NCBI RefSeq assembly: GCF_039503195.1
Contig: NZ_JBCJKP010000001.1
Coordinates: 4,960,001 to 5,024,000 of the forward strand
Source: Streptomyces mirabilis
GTDB lineage: Bacteria; Actinomycetota; Actinomycetes; Streptomycetales; Streptomycetaceae
Direction of reading: 5' to 3'
Length of the DNA: 64,000 nt
Positions 1 to 8,757 of this stretch are shown in pieces. Position numbers and translations under genes: made by a program. Under the pieces are notes generated by a model. The model was not told the origin of the DNA. It worked only from the letters and a program-made list of their open reading frames with translations, and did not search any database. The first letter of the stretch is position 1; each line of letters starts with the position of its first letter.

Positions 1-90
1 TCCACCCCCGACGAGACCTGACCGTTCCCGCTCCTCCCCACCCGTGCCCGGCCACCACCGAGCACGGGACCGATTGGCTAGCCTGCACCG

Positions 91-609
91 GTGATTCTCG
101 AAGCCCTCGTACCCGGCCACGACATCCCCGTCGCCGTCCTCACCGAACTCACCTCCCTCTACGCCTCCCAGCACGAGTTCTTCTCCCTCAGCGGGGACTT
201 CCCCGACGCCCACGACATCCGGCCGGAGCAGGTCGCGGCGGCGCTCACCGAGGAGTTGGCACATCCGGGGGCCGAGGTGCTGCTCGCGCGGAGTGCGGGG
301 CGAGTCGTCGGGGTCGCGATCACCCTCGCGCACCACCCCGACCCCACCGATCCGGATCCGTGGATCGGACTGCTGATCGTGGACGCGCGGGAGCGGCGCA
401 AGGGGTACGGGCGTGAACTCGCGGCACTCGTCGAGGAGAGGTTCCGCCGCACCGGCCGAGACGCCGCCCGCCTCGCCGTCCTCCACAACAACCCCCAGGG
501 CCTCGCCTTCTGGACCGCCCTCGGCTACGAGACCATCGGCCACCGCGAGGACCTCCAACGGGGCCGCCCCTGCGCGGTACTGCGCAAGGCGCTGCACGGG
601 AGGACCTGA
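91..609 (+). CDS. GNAT family N-acetyltransferase
   Basis: This 172-residue protein has the GNAT fold and should transfer an acetyl group from acetyl-CoA to an unknown amine. The acetyl-CoA binding loop is visible as RKGYGREL at residues 103-110 (the R/Q-x-x-G-x-G/A motif). The C-terminal motif NNPQGLAFWTALGYE, starting at residue 133, is typical of beta6-beta7 of the fold. The GTG at 91 is the first in-frame start after a short non-coding leader. It converges with the peptidase gene, leaving one base between the two stops. The substrate cannot be read from the sequence. Confidence 0.88.
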   Translation: MILEALVPGHDIPVAVLTELTSLYASQHEFFSLSGDFPDAHDIRPEQVAAALTEELAHPGAEVLLARSAGRVVGVAITLAHHPDPTDPDPWIGLLIVDARERRKGYGRELAALVEERFRRTGRDAARLAVLHNNPQGLAFWTALGYETIGHREDLQRGRPCAVLRKALHGRT

Positions 610-610
610 G

Positions 611-2041
611 TCACGCCCGGGGCGGCTTGCCCTCCCCGTACAGCCAGTCCTTCCAGATGCCGCTGAAGTCCTTGTCCGGGGCCTTCTTCTCGACGTAGGC
701 CGTGAAGTCCGCCGTGGACGCGTTGGCGTGGCGGTGGGTGGCGGCCCAGCCCTGGATGATGTCGTAGAACGTATCGTCGCCGACGGTCCGGCGGATCTTG
801 TGCAGGACCATCGCACCACGGTCGTAGACGGGCGGGTCGGAGATGTGGGCCGCGCTGGAGGGCTTGGCGGGCGGGAAGGCCCAGATCGCCTTGTTCTTCT
901 CGGGGGTGTCGTAGTAGTCGCCCCGGTAGAGGGAGTTGAAGATCTCGTCGGCGCTCTCGCCGTCGTGGTCCTCCTGGTACAGCCACTCCGCGTACGTGGC
1001 GAAGCCCTCGTTGAGCCACATGTCCTGCCAGGACTTGGGGGTGACGGAGTCGCCGTACCACTGGTGGGCCAGTTCGTGGACGAGGATGCCGATGTCCGGG
1101 GCGCCGGGGAAGACGGGGCGGGTCTGGGTCTCCAGGGCGTAGCCCACGTCACCGCCGCGGTCCACGATCGCGCCCGTCGAGGAGAAGGGGTACGGACCGA
1201 AGTTGTACGCCTCCCAGTCCATGATCTGGGGTATCTCGGACAGCACCTTCTTCGCGGCCGCGGTCTGCGTCGGGTCCACCGCCACGTACACGGGCAGGCC
1301 GTTCTTCGTCGTCGTGCGCGTGATGTCGTACCGGCCGATCGCGACCGTGGCGACATAGCTCGCCATCGGTTCGGCGGTGTGCCAGGTGAAGGTTCTGCGG
1401 CCGTCGGCCGCCGTCGTCTCGCTCGTCAACTCGCCGTTGGAGACAGCCTGCAGGTTCTTCGGGACGGTGACGGCGATGTCGTACGTCGCCTTGTCGCAGG
1501 GGTGGTGGTTGCCGGGGAACCAGGCCATCGAGCCGGTGGGTTCACCGAGGGCGAGTGCGCCGTCGGCCGTGGGCAGCCAGCCCTCCTGCGAGCCGTCCTG
1601 GTCGGTGAGCGTCTCGGGGGTGCCCGAGTAGCGGACCGTCGCGCGGAACGTCTCGCCCTTGTCGAGGTCGGTGTGCGGGCGCACGGTCAGCTCCTGGCCC
1701 GCCCTGTTCCAGCGGGCCTCCTTGCCCTCGACGGTGACGGAGGCGACGTCCAGGCCCTTCAGGTCCAGGTCGAAGGCACTGAGGTTCTGGGTGGCCCGGG
1801 CGGTGATCTCGGCGGTGCCGTCGAGATGGTGCGCCTTGGGGTCGTAGGAGAGGGTCAGGGCGTAGTGCGTGACGTCGTAGCCACCGTTGCCCATCTTCGG
1901 GAAGTACGGATCTCGGACCCCGGTGGCACCGGGCTTGCCGTGCACACCACCACCGCCGCCGCACGCGGTGAGGGTGAGCGCGAGGGCGAGGGCGAGGGCG
2001 AGGGCCGGGGCAAAGCGGACGGCGACGGAAGATCGGGGCAC
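611..2041 (-). CDS. M1 family zinc metallopeptidase, lipoprotein
   Basis: Secreted M1 aminopeptidase-like lipoprotein of 476 residues. The GTG at 2041 is chosen because the protein then opens with a lipoprotein signal: basic N-terminus, a hydrophobic Ala-Leu run, and lipobox LTAC with the lipidated Cys at residue 27. Upstream in-frame codons add only Arg/Pro-rich sequence. The zinc site is HELAHQWYGD (His322, Glu323, His326), and the third ligand is Glu345 in NEGFATYAEW, the usual HExxH-18x-E spacing. The protein lacks the long C-terminal domain of classical PepN, so it belongs to the short M1 group. It probably trims peptides at the cell surface. The hydrophobic signal core is encoded by a GCGAGG hexanucleotide run. 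Confidence 0.9.
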   Translation of the reverse strand: MPRSSVAVRFAPALALALALALTLTACGGGGGVHGKPGATGVRDPYFPKMGNGGYDVTHYALTLSYDPKAHHLDGTAEITARATQNLSAFDLDLKGLDVASVTVEGKEARWNRAGQELTVRPHTDLDKGETFRATVRYSGTPETLTDQDGSQEGWLPTADGALALGEPTGSMAWFPGNHHPCDKATYDIAVTVPKNLQAVSNGELTSETTAADGRRTFTWHTAEPMASYVATVAIGRYDITRTTTKNGLPVYVAVDPTQTAAAKKVLSEIPQIMDWEAYNFGPYPFSSTGAIVDRGGDVGYALETQTRPVFPGAPDIGILVHELAHQWYGDSVTPKSWQDMWLNEGFATYAEWLYQEDHDGESADEIFNSLYRGDYYDTPEKNKAIWAFPPAKPSSAAHISDPPVYDRGAMVLHKIRRTVGDDTFYDIIQGWAATHRHANASTADFTAYVEKKAPDKDFSGIWKDWLYGEGKPPRA

Positions 2042-2183
2042 ATCAGCGATCCTACGAGGCCCCGGCAACCCCACCCAGGCCCCGCACCCCGCCCGAGGGC
2101 CCGGCCGTCGGCCGGTGGGGACCGGTCGCGCCCGCGCGGCGGAGCCGTGTCCCCTCCCCCAGGCCCATGACACCATCACCTAC

Positions 2184-2684
2184 GTGCTCGACATCGGCTA
2201 CGCCCTCTCCAACCGCTTCCCCGACCCCCCGCAGACCGACTACCGCCGCGCGGACGTCCACGCGCTGCGGCACGACCTGTTCTGCGGTGACGTCTATCTC
2301 GCCGACACCAAGGCGGACCGGGAGCTGTCCACAGCCTGGGGATGGGTGCCGGTGCTCGACTTCGCGTGGGCCCTGTGCGACATCGTGGAGCAGCTCGACC
2401 GGGACCCGCGAGGCAGCCGGGCATCGCGCCCCCAGCACGCGGAGCTCGACTTCACCGAGTCGACGGACCGCATGCTCTTCGAGCGGCGCTTCGGCTGGGT
2501 GGACATCGAGGCCGACTGGATGCCGCGCGACGAGGAGCCGCTGACGTTCTCCCACTCCGCACTGCGCCGCGAGGCCCGCGACTTCCTGCACGACCTGATC
2601 GCCGACCTCACGGACCTGCACGACGACCTCGCCGAGAACCCGGCGATCTGGACCCTCCAGGCCCGCTTCCCCCGAGTGGGCTGA
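2184..2684 (+). CDS. hypothetical protein
   Basis: A 166-residue protein of no family I can name with certainty. The GTG at 2184 gives VLDIGYALSNRF as the N-terminus; the longer open frame upstream is antisense to the peptidase signal region and has no coding character. The protein is acidic, with many Asp and Glu residues, Trp-containing stretches and an amphipathic C-terminal helix (residues 130-150). It has no signal peptide or membrane segment, so it is probably cytoplasmic. It runs divergently from the peptidase and converges with the pentapeptide-repeat gene. Confidence 0.7.
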   Translation: MLDIGYALSNRFPDPPQTDYRRADVHALRHDLFCGDVYLADTKADRELSTAWGWVPVLDFAWALCDIVEQLDRDPRGSRASRPQHAELDFTESTDRMLFERRFGWVDIEADWMPRDEEPLTFSHSALRREARDFLHDLIADLTDLHDDLAENPAIWTLQARFPRVG

Positions 2685-2716
2685 GACCCCCGTACTCCCC
2701 ACTCGGCCCCGGCTCG

Positions 2717-3412
2717 TTACGCTCCCGGCCCCCCGTCCACCCGCACCCCCAGCGCCGCGGCGAACACGGGCGCCAGGTCGAGCAACTGGCTCGGACTGAT
2801 CACCGCCCCCGCCAGCCGGTCCACGCCCCGTGCGATGTCCAGCTCCGCCGCGTGGCGCAGGTCCACGTCCGTCAGGGTGGCCGCGGTGAGGTCCGCCCCC
2901 TTCAGGACGCAGTCCACGAACTCCACGCGCTCCAGCCGGGCGGCCCCGAAATCCGGCTCGACCAGCACGCATCCCTCGAAGACGACGTCCTTGAGCCGGG
3001 CCTTGCGCAGGTTCAGATAGTCGATCTTGCCGCCGCGGATCAGGACCCGCTCCAGCACCGCCCCGTGCAGCTGCACCCCGCCCAGGCGGGCGTCCACCAA
3101 CTCGACGTCGCGCCAGGTCGACTCGGCGAGATCGGTGCCCACGCCCCGCAGGCCCGTCAGGACCGAGTCCAGCAGTCGCGCGTGGTGCAGTCGCGTCTCG
3201 TCCAGCGCGCACCCCGTCAGGGCGCAGTCCATGAAGGTCGCTCCTCCGCCGTCCTGCCCGACGAAGTCCGCCTCCCGGAACTCCAGCCCGTCATAGTCCC
3301 CGTCCGGCTCCAGCTCGGAGCCGTCATGGGGTTCCAGCGACGGGAGCCGCACCTCCGGCCGCCGCGCCCCCTGGCCCCGCCCGCTCGCCCTGCCCGCCGC
3401 TTTTCGCACCAT
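2717..3412 (-). CDS. pentapeptide repeat-containing protein
   Basis: This 231-residue protein is built from degenerate pentapeptide repeats of the A(D/N)LXX type. Examples are FREADFVGQ, CALTGCALDETRLHHARLLDS, NLRKARLKDVVF and GADLTAATLTDVDLRHA. Such repeats fold as a right-handed quadrilateral beta-helix. Some family members mimic DNA and protect gyrase, but most have no known role and nothing here points to one. ATG 3412 is preferred over longer options because upstream codons are Arg/Gly-rich and lack repeats. The gene runs divergently from the SoxR-box oxidoreductase, and the box lies in the shared 161-bp intergenic space. Confidence 0.85.
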   Translation of the reverse strand: MVRKAAGRASGRGQGARRPEVRLPSLEPHDGSELEPDGDYDGLEFREADFVGQDGGGATFMDCALTGCALDETRLHHARLLDSVLTGLRGVGTDLAESTWRDVELVDARLGGVQLHGAVLERVLIRGGKIDYLNLRKARLKDVVFEGCVLVEPDFGAARLERVEFVDCVLKGADLTAATLTDVDLRHAAELDIARGVDRLAGAVISPSQLLDLAPVFAAALGVRVDGGPGA

Positions 3413-3483
3413 GCCCCCATCGTGCACTCCGCCACTGACAACGCCCCCGACCGGCGCCTTTGACCCCGCCCGGCACCCGCGCC

Positions 3484-3505
3484 TTGACCTCAAGCGCGCT
3501 TGAGG
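3484..3505 (+). promoter_or_regulatory. SoxR-type operator overlapping a -35 box
   Basis: The perfect 18-bp palindrome CCTCAAGCGCGCTTGAGG lies at 3488-3505, and a consensus-like -35 TTGACC (3484-3489) overlaps its left edge. SoxR boxes have the form CCTCAAGTTAACTTGAGG, and SoxR-controlled promoters place the box in an overlong spacer. Here a weak -10-like AACGCT at 3509 gives a 19-bp spacer. The site is 69 bp upstream of the oxidoreductase start. Confidence 0.8.
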
Positions 3506-3573
3506 CTGAACGCTGAGCCGCACCACCACCGAGCGATCAAGCACGCCTCCGGACGTCAGCGAGGGAGACCGTC

Positions 3574-4554
3574 ATGCACGCCGTCCGCCTGCACACCTTC
3601 GGCCCGGCCGAGAACCTCACCTACGAGAGGACCGAGGATCCCGAGCCGGGCCCGGGGCAGGTCCGTATCGCCGTGGCCGCGGCCGGTGTCCACCTCCTGG
3701 ACGCCGCCCTGCGCGCGGGTGCCCGGGGCCCGGGGCCCTCCCCCACCCCGCTGCCCACGATCCCCGGCCGTGAGGTCGCCGGCACCGTCGAGTCCCTCGG
3801 CGCGGGTGTCGAAGGCCACTGGCTCGGCAGGCGCGTCGTCGCCCACCTCGAGTTCGCCCCCGGGGGCTACGCCGAACTGGCCGTCACCGGCGCCGGCCGC
3901 CTGCACGAGATCCCGGAGAACCTGGACTTCGCCCAGGCCGTCGCCATGATCGGCACGGGCCGTACGACGATGGGGATCCTCCAGTTCGCCGAGCTGGGCC
4001 CCGGCTCCGTGGCCCTGATCCCCGCCGCCGCGGGCGGTATCGGCACGCTGCTCGTGCAGTACGCCCGGCACACGGGTGCCACCGTGATCGGTCTCGCGGG
4101 CGGCCCGGAGAAGGTGGCCCGCGTCCACGAGAACGGCGCCGACCTGGCCGTCGACTACAAGGACGGCGGCTGGCCGGACCGGGTCCGCGCCGAGCTGGAC
4201 GGGAAGCCGGTCACCGTCGTCTTCGACGGTGTCGGCGGCGACGTCGCCCGCGCCGCCGTCGGCCTCCTCGGCCCCGGCGGGAAACACCTCGTCTTCGGCT
4301 GGTCCGGCGAGGGCATCCAGAGCGGCGGGCCACTCCTCGTGGAGGGGGTGTCCGAGCAGGTCCTCGGCCCCGTGATGCTGCGCGCGGCGGGCGGTCCCGA
4401 CCCCGTCCGCACGTTGGAGCTGAGAGCTCTCGCCGAAGCCGCGGCGGGCCGCCTCACCCCGGCCGTGACCCGTTTCCCGCTGGCCGCAGCGGCCGGGGCC
4501 CACCGGGCCCTGGAGACCCGCGCCACCCTCGGAAAGGTGGTCCTGGAGCCGTGA
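3574..4554 (+). CDS. zinc-binding-type (MDR) quinone oxidoreductase
   Basis: A 326-residue medium-chain dehydrogenase/reductase of the quinone oxidoreductase group. It has an N-terminal GroES-like domain and a C-terminal Rossmann domain with AAAGGIGTLLVQYA (residues 150-163), which binds NADP(H). No structural zinc-cysteine cluster is visible, as expected for the QOR subgroup. It probably reduces quinones or redox-cycling compounds. ATG 3574 follows a GAGGGAGA ribosome site. The SoxR-type box upstream suggests induction by redox-active compounds. In S. coelicolor a SoxR target (SCO4266, from memory) is an oxidoreductase gene in the corresponding place. An MFS exporter follows 57 bp downstream. 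Confidence 0.88.
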   Translation: MHAVRLHTFGPAENLTYERTEDPEPGPGQVRIAVAAAGVHLLDAALRAGARGPGPSPTPLPTIPGREVAGTVESLGAGVEGHWLGRRVVAHLEFAPGGYAELAVTGAGRLHEIPENLDFAQAVAMIGTGRTTMGILQFAELGPGSVALIPAAAGGIGTLLVQYARHTGATVIGLAGGPEKVARVHENGADLAVDYKDGGWPDRVRAELDGKPVTVVFDGVGGDVARAAVGLLGPGGKHLVFGWSGEGIQSGGPLLVEGVSEQVLGPVMLRAAGGPDPVRTLELRALAEAAAGRLTPAVTRFPLAAAAGAHRALETRATLGKVVLEP

Positions 4555-4611
4555 TCAGGATCAACTGCCCGGTAAGATGCGATACATACCAATTCATGGT
4601 CTTCTGGGCAA

Positions 4612-6120
4612 GTGAGCGCCACCCGATCAGGTGAACGCGGCGCCCCTGGAACCTCCGAAGGCGCCGACTCCCGCCGCTGGTGGGGCCTGGTGATCATCGC
4701 CCTCGCGCAGCTGATGGTCGTCCTCGACGCGACCATAGTGAACATCGCGCTTCCCTCCGCACAGCGCGCCCTGGGCATGTCCGACGGCAACCGGCAGTGG
4801 GTCATCACCGCGTACACGCTGGCCTTCGGTGGTCTCCTGCTGCTCGGCGGCCGGATCGCGGACCTCGTCGGCCGCAGACGCACCTTCGTCTTCGGCCTCA
4901 TCGGCTTCGCGGCCGCCTCCGCGATCGGCGGCGCGGCGGGCAACTCCGCCATGCTCTACGGCGCCCGCGCTCTCCAAGGCGCCTTCGCCGCCGTCCTGGC
5001 CCCCTCCGCGCTCAGCCTGCTGACCACCACCTTCACCCAACCCAAGGAGCGCGGAAAGGCCTTCGGCGTCTACAGCGCCCTCGCGGGCAGCGGCTCGGCG
5101 ATCGGACTCATCATGGGCGGGCTGCTGACCGAGTACCTGAACTGGCGCTGGTGCCTCTACGTCAACATCCCCATAGCCGTCATCGGGGTCTTCGGCGCGT
5201 TCGCGCTGCTGCCCGACCCCCCGGGCAACGCCCGCGCCCGGCTCGACATCCCCGGTGTGGTGCTCGGCTGCGGCGGACTGGTCACGATCGTCTACGGAGT
5301 CAGCGAGGCGGAGGCCCGCGGCTGGACGGACCCGCTGGTGCTGGCCCTCCTCGCGGGCGGAATCGTGCTGCTGACCGCGTTCGTGTACTGGCAGACGAGG
5401 GCCCCGGGCCCGCTGCTCCCGCTCCACATCATCGAGGACCGCACGCGCGCGGGCTGCTTCCTGACGATGGCCCTCGCCGTCATCGGCATGTTCGGCATTT
5501 TCCTGTTCATGACCTACTACCTGCAGGTCGTCCTCGGATACTCGCCCGTGGGGGCGGGCCTGGCCTTCCTGCCCATGACGGCCGCGATCGTCATCTGTAC
5601 GACGCAGATCTCGGCGCGGCTGCTGCGCCGCGTGGCACCGCGCGTGCTGATGGTCCCCGGAGCGCTCCTCGCGGCGTCCGGGATGCTGTTCTTCACCCGC
5701 CTCACGGTCGACGCCGACTACGCGGGCCGGCTGCTGCCCGGTCTGATCCTGATGGGCCTCGGCATGGGCCTGATCTTCATGCCGGTCTTCGCCACCGCCA
5801 CCGCCGGGGTCGCCCCACAGGATTCCGGCGTGACCTCCGCGACCGTCAACACCTCACAGCAGGTGGGCGGTTCGATCGGTACGGCCCTGCTGAACACCAT
5901 CGCCACCACCAGCGGCGCGGCGTACATCGCCGCGCACCTCACCGACCCCGCCCGGAAAGCCCTGATCGTCCGCGAGGGCGTCGTGCACGGCTACACGGTC
6001 GCCATCTGGTGGGCCGCCGGAATCATGCTCCTGGCCGGTCTGGTCGCGGGCCTCATGGTCACCGCGAGGACCCCCAGACACGCGACCGCACCGGCCCCCG
6101 TGCCCGAGTCAGTCCCCTGA
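4612..6120 (+). CDS. MFS transporter, DHA2 (EmrB/QacA-like) drug exporter
   Basis: A 502-residue integral membrane protein with about 14 hydrophobic segments. It carries the family signature LDATIVNIALPSAQ near residues 39-52 and a motif-A loop GGRIADLVGRRRTF. The layout is that of 14-TM proton-coupled drug exporters. The GTG start at 4612 lies 57 bp after the oxidoreductase stop on the same strand, so the pair may be co-transcribed from the SoxR-type promoter. Reduction plus export of redox-active molecules would be a sensible pairing (inference). Its stop overlaps the convergent GNAT gene by 12 bp. Confidence 0.9.
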   Translation: MSATRSGERGAPGTSEGADSRRWWGLVIIALAQLMVVLDATIVNIALPSAQRALGMSDGNRQWVITAYTLAFGGLLLLGGRIADLVGRRRTFVFGLIGFAAASAIGGAAGNSAMLYGARALQGAFAAVLAPSALSLLTTTFTQPKERGKAFGVYSALAGSGSAIGLIMGGLLTEYLNWRWCLYVNIPIAVIGVFGAFALLPDPPGNARARLDIPGVVLGCGGLVTIVYGVSEAEARGWTDPLVLALLAGGIVLLTAFVYWQTRAPGPLLPLHIIEDRTRAGCFLTMALAVIGMFGIFLFMTYYLQVVLGYSPVGAGLAFLPMTAAIVICTTQISARLLRRVAPRVLMVPGALLAASGMLFFTRLTVDADYAGRLLPGLILMGLGMGLIFMPVFATATAGVAPQDSGVTSATVNTSQQVGGSIGTALLNTIATTSGAAYIAAHLTDPARKALIVREGVVHGYTVAIWWAAGIMLLAGLVAGLMVTARTPRHATAPAPVPESVP

Positions 6121-6591
6121 ACCCGGCTTCCCCAGCTCCCGCAGCGCGCCGTCCGTCAGCCGGTACACCGTCCACTCGTCCTGCGGACGCGCGCCCAACG
6201 CCTCGTAGAACTCGATGGAAGGCCGGTTCCAGTTCAGGACCGACCACTCCAGACGCTCGTACCCGCGCTCGACGCAGATCCGTGCCAGCTCGGTGAGCAG
6301 CGCCTTGCCGTGCCCGCCGCCGCGCGCCTCGGGCCGGACGTACAGGTCCTCCAGGTAGATCCCGTGCACCCCGCGCCAGGTCGAGAAGTTCAGGAACCAC
6401 AGCGCGAAGCCGACCGGTTCCCCCGCCGCCTCCGCGATGTGCGCGAACGCGGCCGGCCGCTCCCCGAACAGCGCCTCGTGCAGCTGCTCCCGGGAGGCCT
6501 TCGCCTCGTCCGGCGCCTTCTCGTACTCGGCGAGTTCACGGACCATCGCGTGGATGACGGGGATGTCGTCGGGGGTCGCGGTGCGAATCAT
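6109..6591 (-). CDS. GNAT family N-acetyltransferase
   Basis: A 160-residue GNAT of the diamine N-acetyltransferase (SSAT) type. IRTATPDDIPVIHAMVRELAEYEKAP opens the protein as in polyamine acetyltransferases, YLEDLYVRPEARGGGHGKALL forms the acetyl-CoA loop near residues 79-98, and the C-terminus has NWNRPSIEFYEALGA. ATG 6591 is selected because the N-terminus then matches the family; the longer frame adds Arg-rich noise. It lies 61 bp downstream of the FAD oxidoreductase gene on the same strand. That enzyme resembles gamma-glutamylputrescine oxidase, so the two may both act on polyamines (inference). Confidence 0.88.
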   Translation of the reverse strand: MIRTATPDDIPVIHAMVRELAEYEKAPDEAKASREQLHEALFGERPAAFAHIAEAAGEPVGFALWFLNFSTWRGVHGIYLEDLYVRPEARGGGHGKALLTELARICVERGYERLEWSVLNWNRPSIEFYEALGARPQDEWTVYRLTDGALRELGKPGSGD

Positions 6592-6652
6592 GGGCGCAGT
6601 TTCACACACACGTGAAAGACCCCTCGCAGAGGGACAGAGGTCCGCCCGGTGG

Positions 6653-8059
6653 TCAGTGCCGGCCCGCGACGCGGTCCGCCATCCGCGCGAGCCGCGACGA
6701 CTGCGCACTGTGTGTGGTCAGTTCGCGGCGGTCGGCCGTGCGGTAGGTGGCGTACATGCCCTGCACGCCCAGCCAGCGAAACGGCTCCGGCTCCCACTTG
6801 CGGACCTTGTGGTCGACCCATGGGAGGGCGGTCAGGTCGGTCGGGCCCGCCTGGCCCGAGTCCTGCTGGATCAGGTCCCGCAGGGTGCGCGCGGCGAGAT
6901 TCGTCGTCGCGACGCCGGATCCGACGTAGCCGCCCGCCCAGCCGAGGCCGGTGGAGCGGTCCAGGGTGACGGTGGCGCACCAGTCGCGGGGGACGCCGAG
7001 AACGCCCGACCAGGCGTGCGCCACCCGTACGCCGGCCAGGGAGGGGAAGAAGCGGACCAGGATCTCGTGGAGGGCGTCGATGGTCGCCTGCTGGGTGCGG
7101 CCGTCGTTGTCGGTGCGCGAGCCGAAGCGGTACGGGACGCCCCGGCCGCCGAGCGCGATGCGGTCGTCGGCGGTGCGCTGGGCGTACATGTAGGCGTGCG
7201 CCATGTCGCCGAGCGTCTCGCGGCCCTCCCAGCCGATCGTCGCCCACTGCTCGGGGGTCAGCCGCTCGGTCGCGATCATGGAGGAGTTCATGGGCAGCCA
7301 GGTGCGCTTCTGGCCCTTCAGGGAGGCCGTGAAGCCCTCCGTGCAGCGCAGGACGTAGGGGGCGCGCACAGTGCCGTACGGCGTGACCGCGTGCTTCGGG
7401 CGGATCTCCGTGACCGGCGTCTTCTCGTGGATCGTGACGCCGAGTGCCTCGGCCGCCGCCGCCAGCCCCTTGATGAGCTTCACCGGGTGCAGACGCGCCC
7501 CGTGCGGGGTCCAGGTCGAGCCGACCGCGTCCGCGACCCGGACGCGCTCGACGGTCTCCCGGGCGCCGTAGAGCTCGCGGTCCTTCTCGCCGTAGGAGAG
7601 CTCGTGCTCGTGGAAGGCCTTCAGGCGGGCCAGCTGGGCAGGCGTGTAGGCCACTTCGAGGACGCCGCCCTGGTGGACGTCCGCCTCGATGCCCTCCTCG
7701 GCGGCGACCCGGACGACCTCGTCGACCGTCTCGTTCATCGCCTTCTGGAGACGGACCGCCGCTTCGTGGCCGTGCAGCTTGGCGTACCGGTCGCGGCCCG
7801 CGATGCCGTTGTAGAGCCAGCCGCCGTTGCGCCCGGAGGCGCCGTAGCCGCAGAACTTCTGCTCCAGGACGGTGACGCGCAGGAAGGGGGCCGCCTTCTT
7901 GAGGTAGTACGCGGTCCACAGGCCCGTGTAGCCGCCGCCGACGATCACGACGTCGGCGGTCGCGTCGCCCCCCAGGGGCTCGCGGGGCTCGGGCAGACCG
8001 TCGTCCGCGTACCAGAAGGAGATGCCGCCGTTGACCGTGCCGCTTCCTGTGCTGCTCAT
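6653..8059 (-). CDS. FAD-dependent oxidoreductase (DAO family)
   Basis: A 468-residue D-amino-acid-oxidase-fold protein. The FAD-binding Rossmann motif is ADVVIVGGGYTGLWTAYYL (residues 36-54), followed by EQKFCGYGASGRNGGW, the region that contacts flavin in the PuuB / glycine-oxidase group. FSWYADDGLP-like sequence at the N-terminus and the C-terminal WSGVLGVPRDW are typical of gamma-glutamylputrescine oxidase-like enzymes in Streptomyces. It probably oxidises an amine with oxygen as acceptor; the substrate is uncertain. Ten bases separate its start from the membrane protein at 8070, so all three genes on this strand may form one unit. Confidence 0.88.
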   Translation of the reverse strand: MSSTGSGTVNGGISFWYADDGLPEPREPLGGDATADVVIVGGGYTGLWTAYYLKKAAPFLRVTVLEQKFCGYGASGRNGGWLYNGIAGRDRYAKLHGHEAAVRLQKAMNETVDEVVRVAAEEGIEADVHQGGVLEVAYTPAQLARLKAFHEHELSYGEKDRELYGARETVERVRVADAVGSTWTPHGARLHPVKLIKGLAAAAEALGVTIHEKTPVTEIRPKHAVTPYGTVRAPYVLRCTEGFTASLKGQKRTWLPMNSSMIATERLTPEQWATIGWEGRETLGDMAHAYMYAQRTADDRIALGGRGVPYRFGSRTDNDGRTQQATIDALHEILVRFFPSLAGVRVAHAWSGVLGVPRDWCATVTLDRSTGLGWAGGYVGSGVATTNLAARTLRDLIQQDSGQAGPTDLTALPWVDHKVRKWEPEPFRWLGVQGMYATYRTADRRELTTHSAQSSRLARMADRVAGRH

Positions 8060-8069
8060 GGGCGGGACG

Positions 8070-8723
8070 TTAACCCCTGAGGGTGGCCAGTGTCTCCTTC
8101 GGATTCCATGCTTTTCCGCGGCCTCTGACCAGTGGATAGCAGCAGAGACCTATCAGGATCGATATGAAATGCCCGAAATCGGTGAAGGTGCGGCCGGTGA
8201 GCAGCGGCAGGCCGTAGACCGCGAGGATCACCACCAGATAGAGGTACCGCCACGGCACCGCGACGCGGTATGTCAGGACCCCTACGACGCCCGCCAGCGC
8301 ATAGCTCACCCCGATGTCCAGGGTGTCGACCGCCGAGTGCGGCGCCGCCCCGCGCTTGATCGCGCCCAGCAGCGCTCCCTCACTGATCAGTGTCGCCAGG
8401 ACGTGCGCGGCCACCGCGACCGCCAGCCAGCGCAGGGTGCCCAGCCAGCGTTCCGCCTGGGCGTGGAAAGCGGTGAACAGGACGGCGTACGGCAGCCAGA
8501 GACCGCCGTCGATCCACATCGCACTGGTGATCAGCACCCGTACGGGGTTGTCCGACAGCTCGTGGATGTTCGTGGACCGCTGGCGCAGGAAGTCCTCTTC
8601 GAAATCCGGAGACATGTGGTGCAGAGCCACTGTGCTGACGAAGAGGACCGCCAGCCACACGTAGGTGCCGGGGGCACTGCGTAGGTAGCTCCCGGCGCGG
8701 TGCAGGGCCCCGTCAACGCGCAT
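8070..8723 (-). CDS. rhomboid-like integral membrane protein
   Basis: A 217-residue membrane protein with about five or six hydrophobic segments, including YVWLAVLFVSTVALHHM, GGLWLPYAVLFTAFH and YLYLVVILAVYGLPLL. It resembles the rhomboid-like proteins common in Streptomyces, but I do not see the classical GxSG serine motif, so protease activity should not be assumed. ATG 8723 shares its region with the divergent phosphotransferase gene, whose likely GTG start is 35 bp away, so promoters overlap coding or leader sequence. It is followed closely by the FAD oxidoreductase. Confidence 0.8.
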   Translation of the reverse strand: MRVDGALHRAGSYLRSAPGTYVWLAVLFVSTVALHHMSPDFEEDFLRQRSTNIHELSDNPVRVLITSAMWIDGGLWLPYAVLFTAFHAQAERWLGTLRWLAVAVAAHVLATLISEGALLGAIKRGAAPHSAVDTLDIGVSYALAGVVGVLTYRVAVPWRYLYLVVILAVYGLPLLTGRTFTDFGHFISILIGLCCYPLVRGRGKAWNPKETLATLRG

Positions 8724-8757
8724 GGGCCGCCTCACCGCCGCACGTAGGCTCGGCTCC

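Noticed and set aside
1..21. Frame reading STPDET then TGA at the left edge, possibly the end of an upstream gene
   Set aside because: Only six codons are visible, too few to support a gene or its strand.
413..2170. 585-codon plus-strand open frame
   Set aside because: It is antisense to the M1 peptidase, has Arg/Val-rich composition and no motifs; long antisense frames are common in GC-rich DNA.
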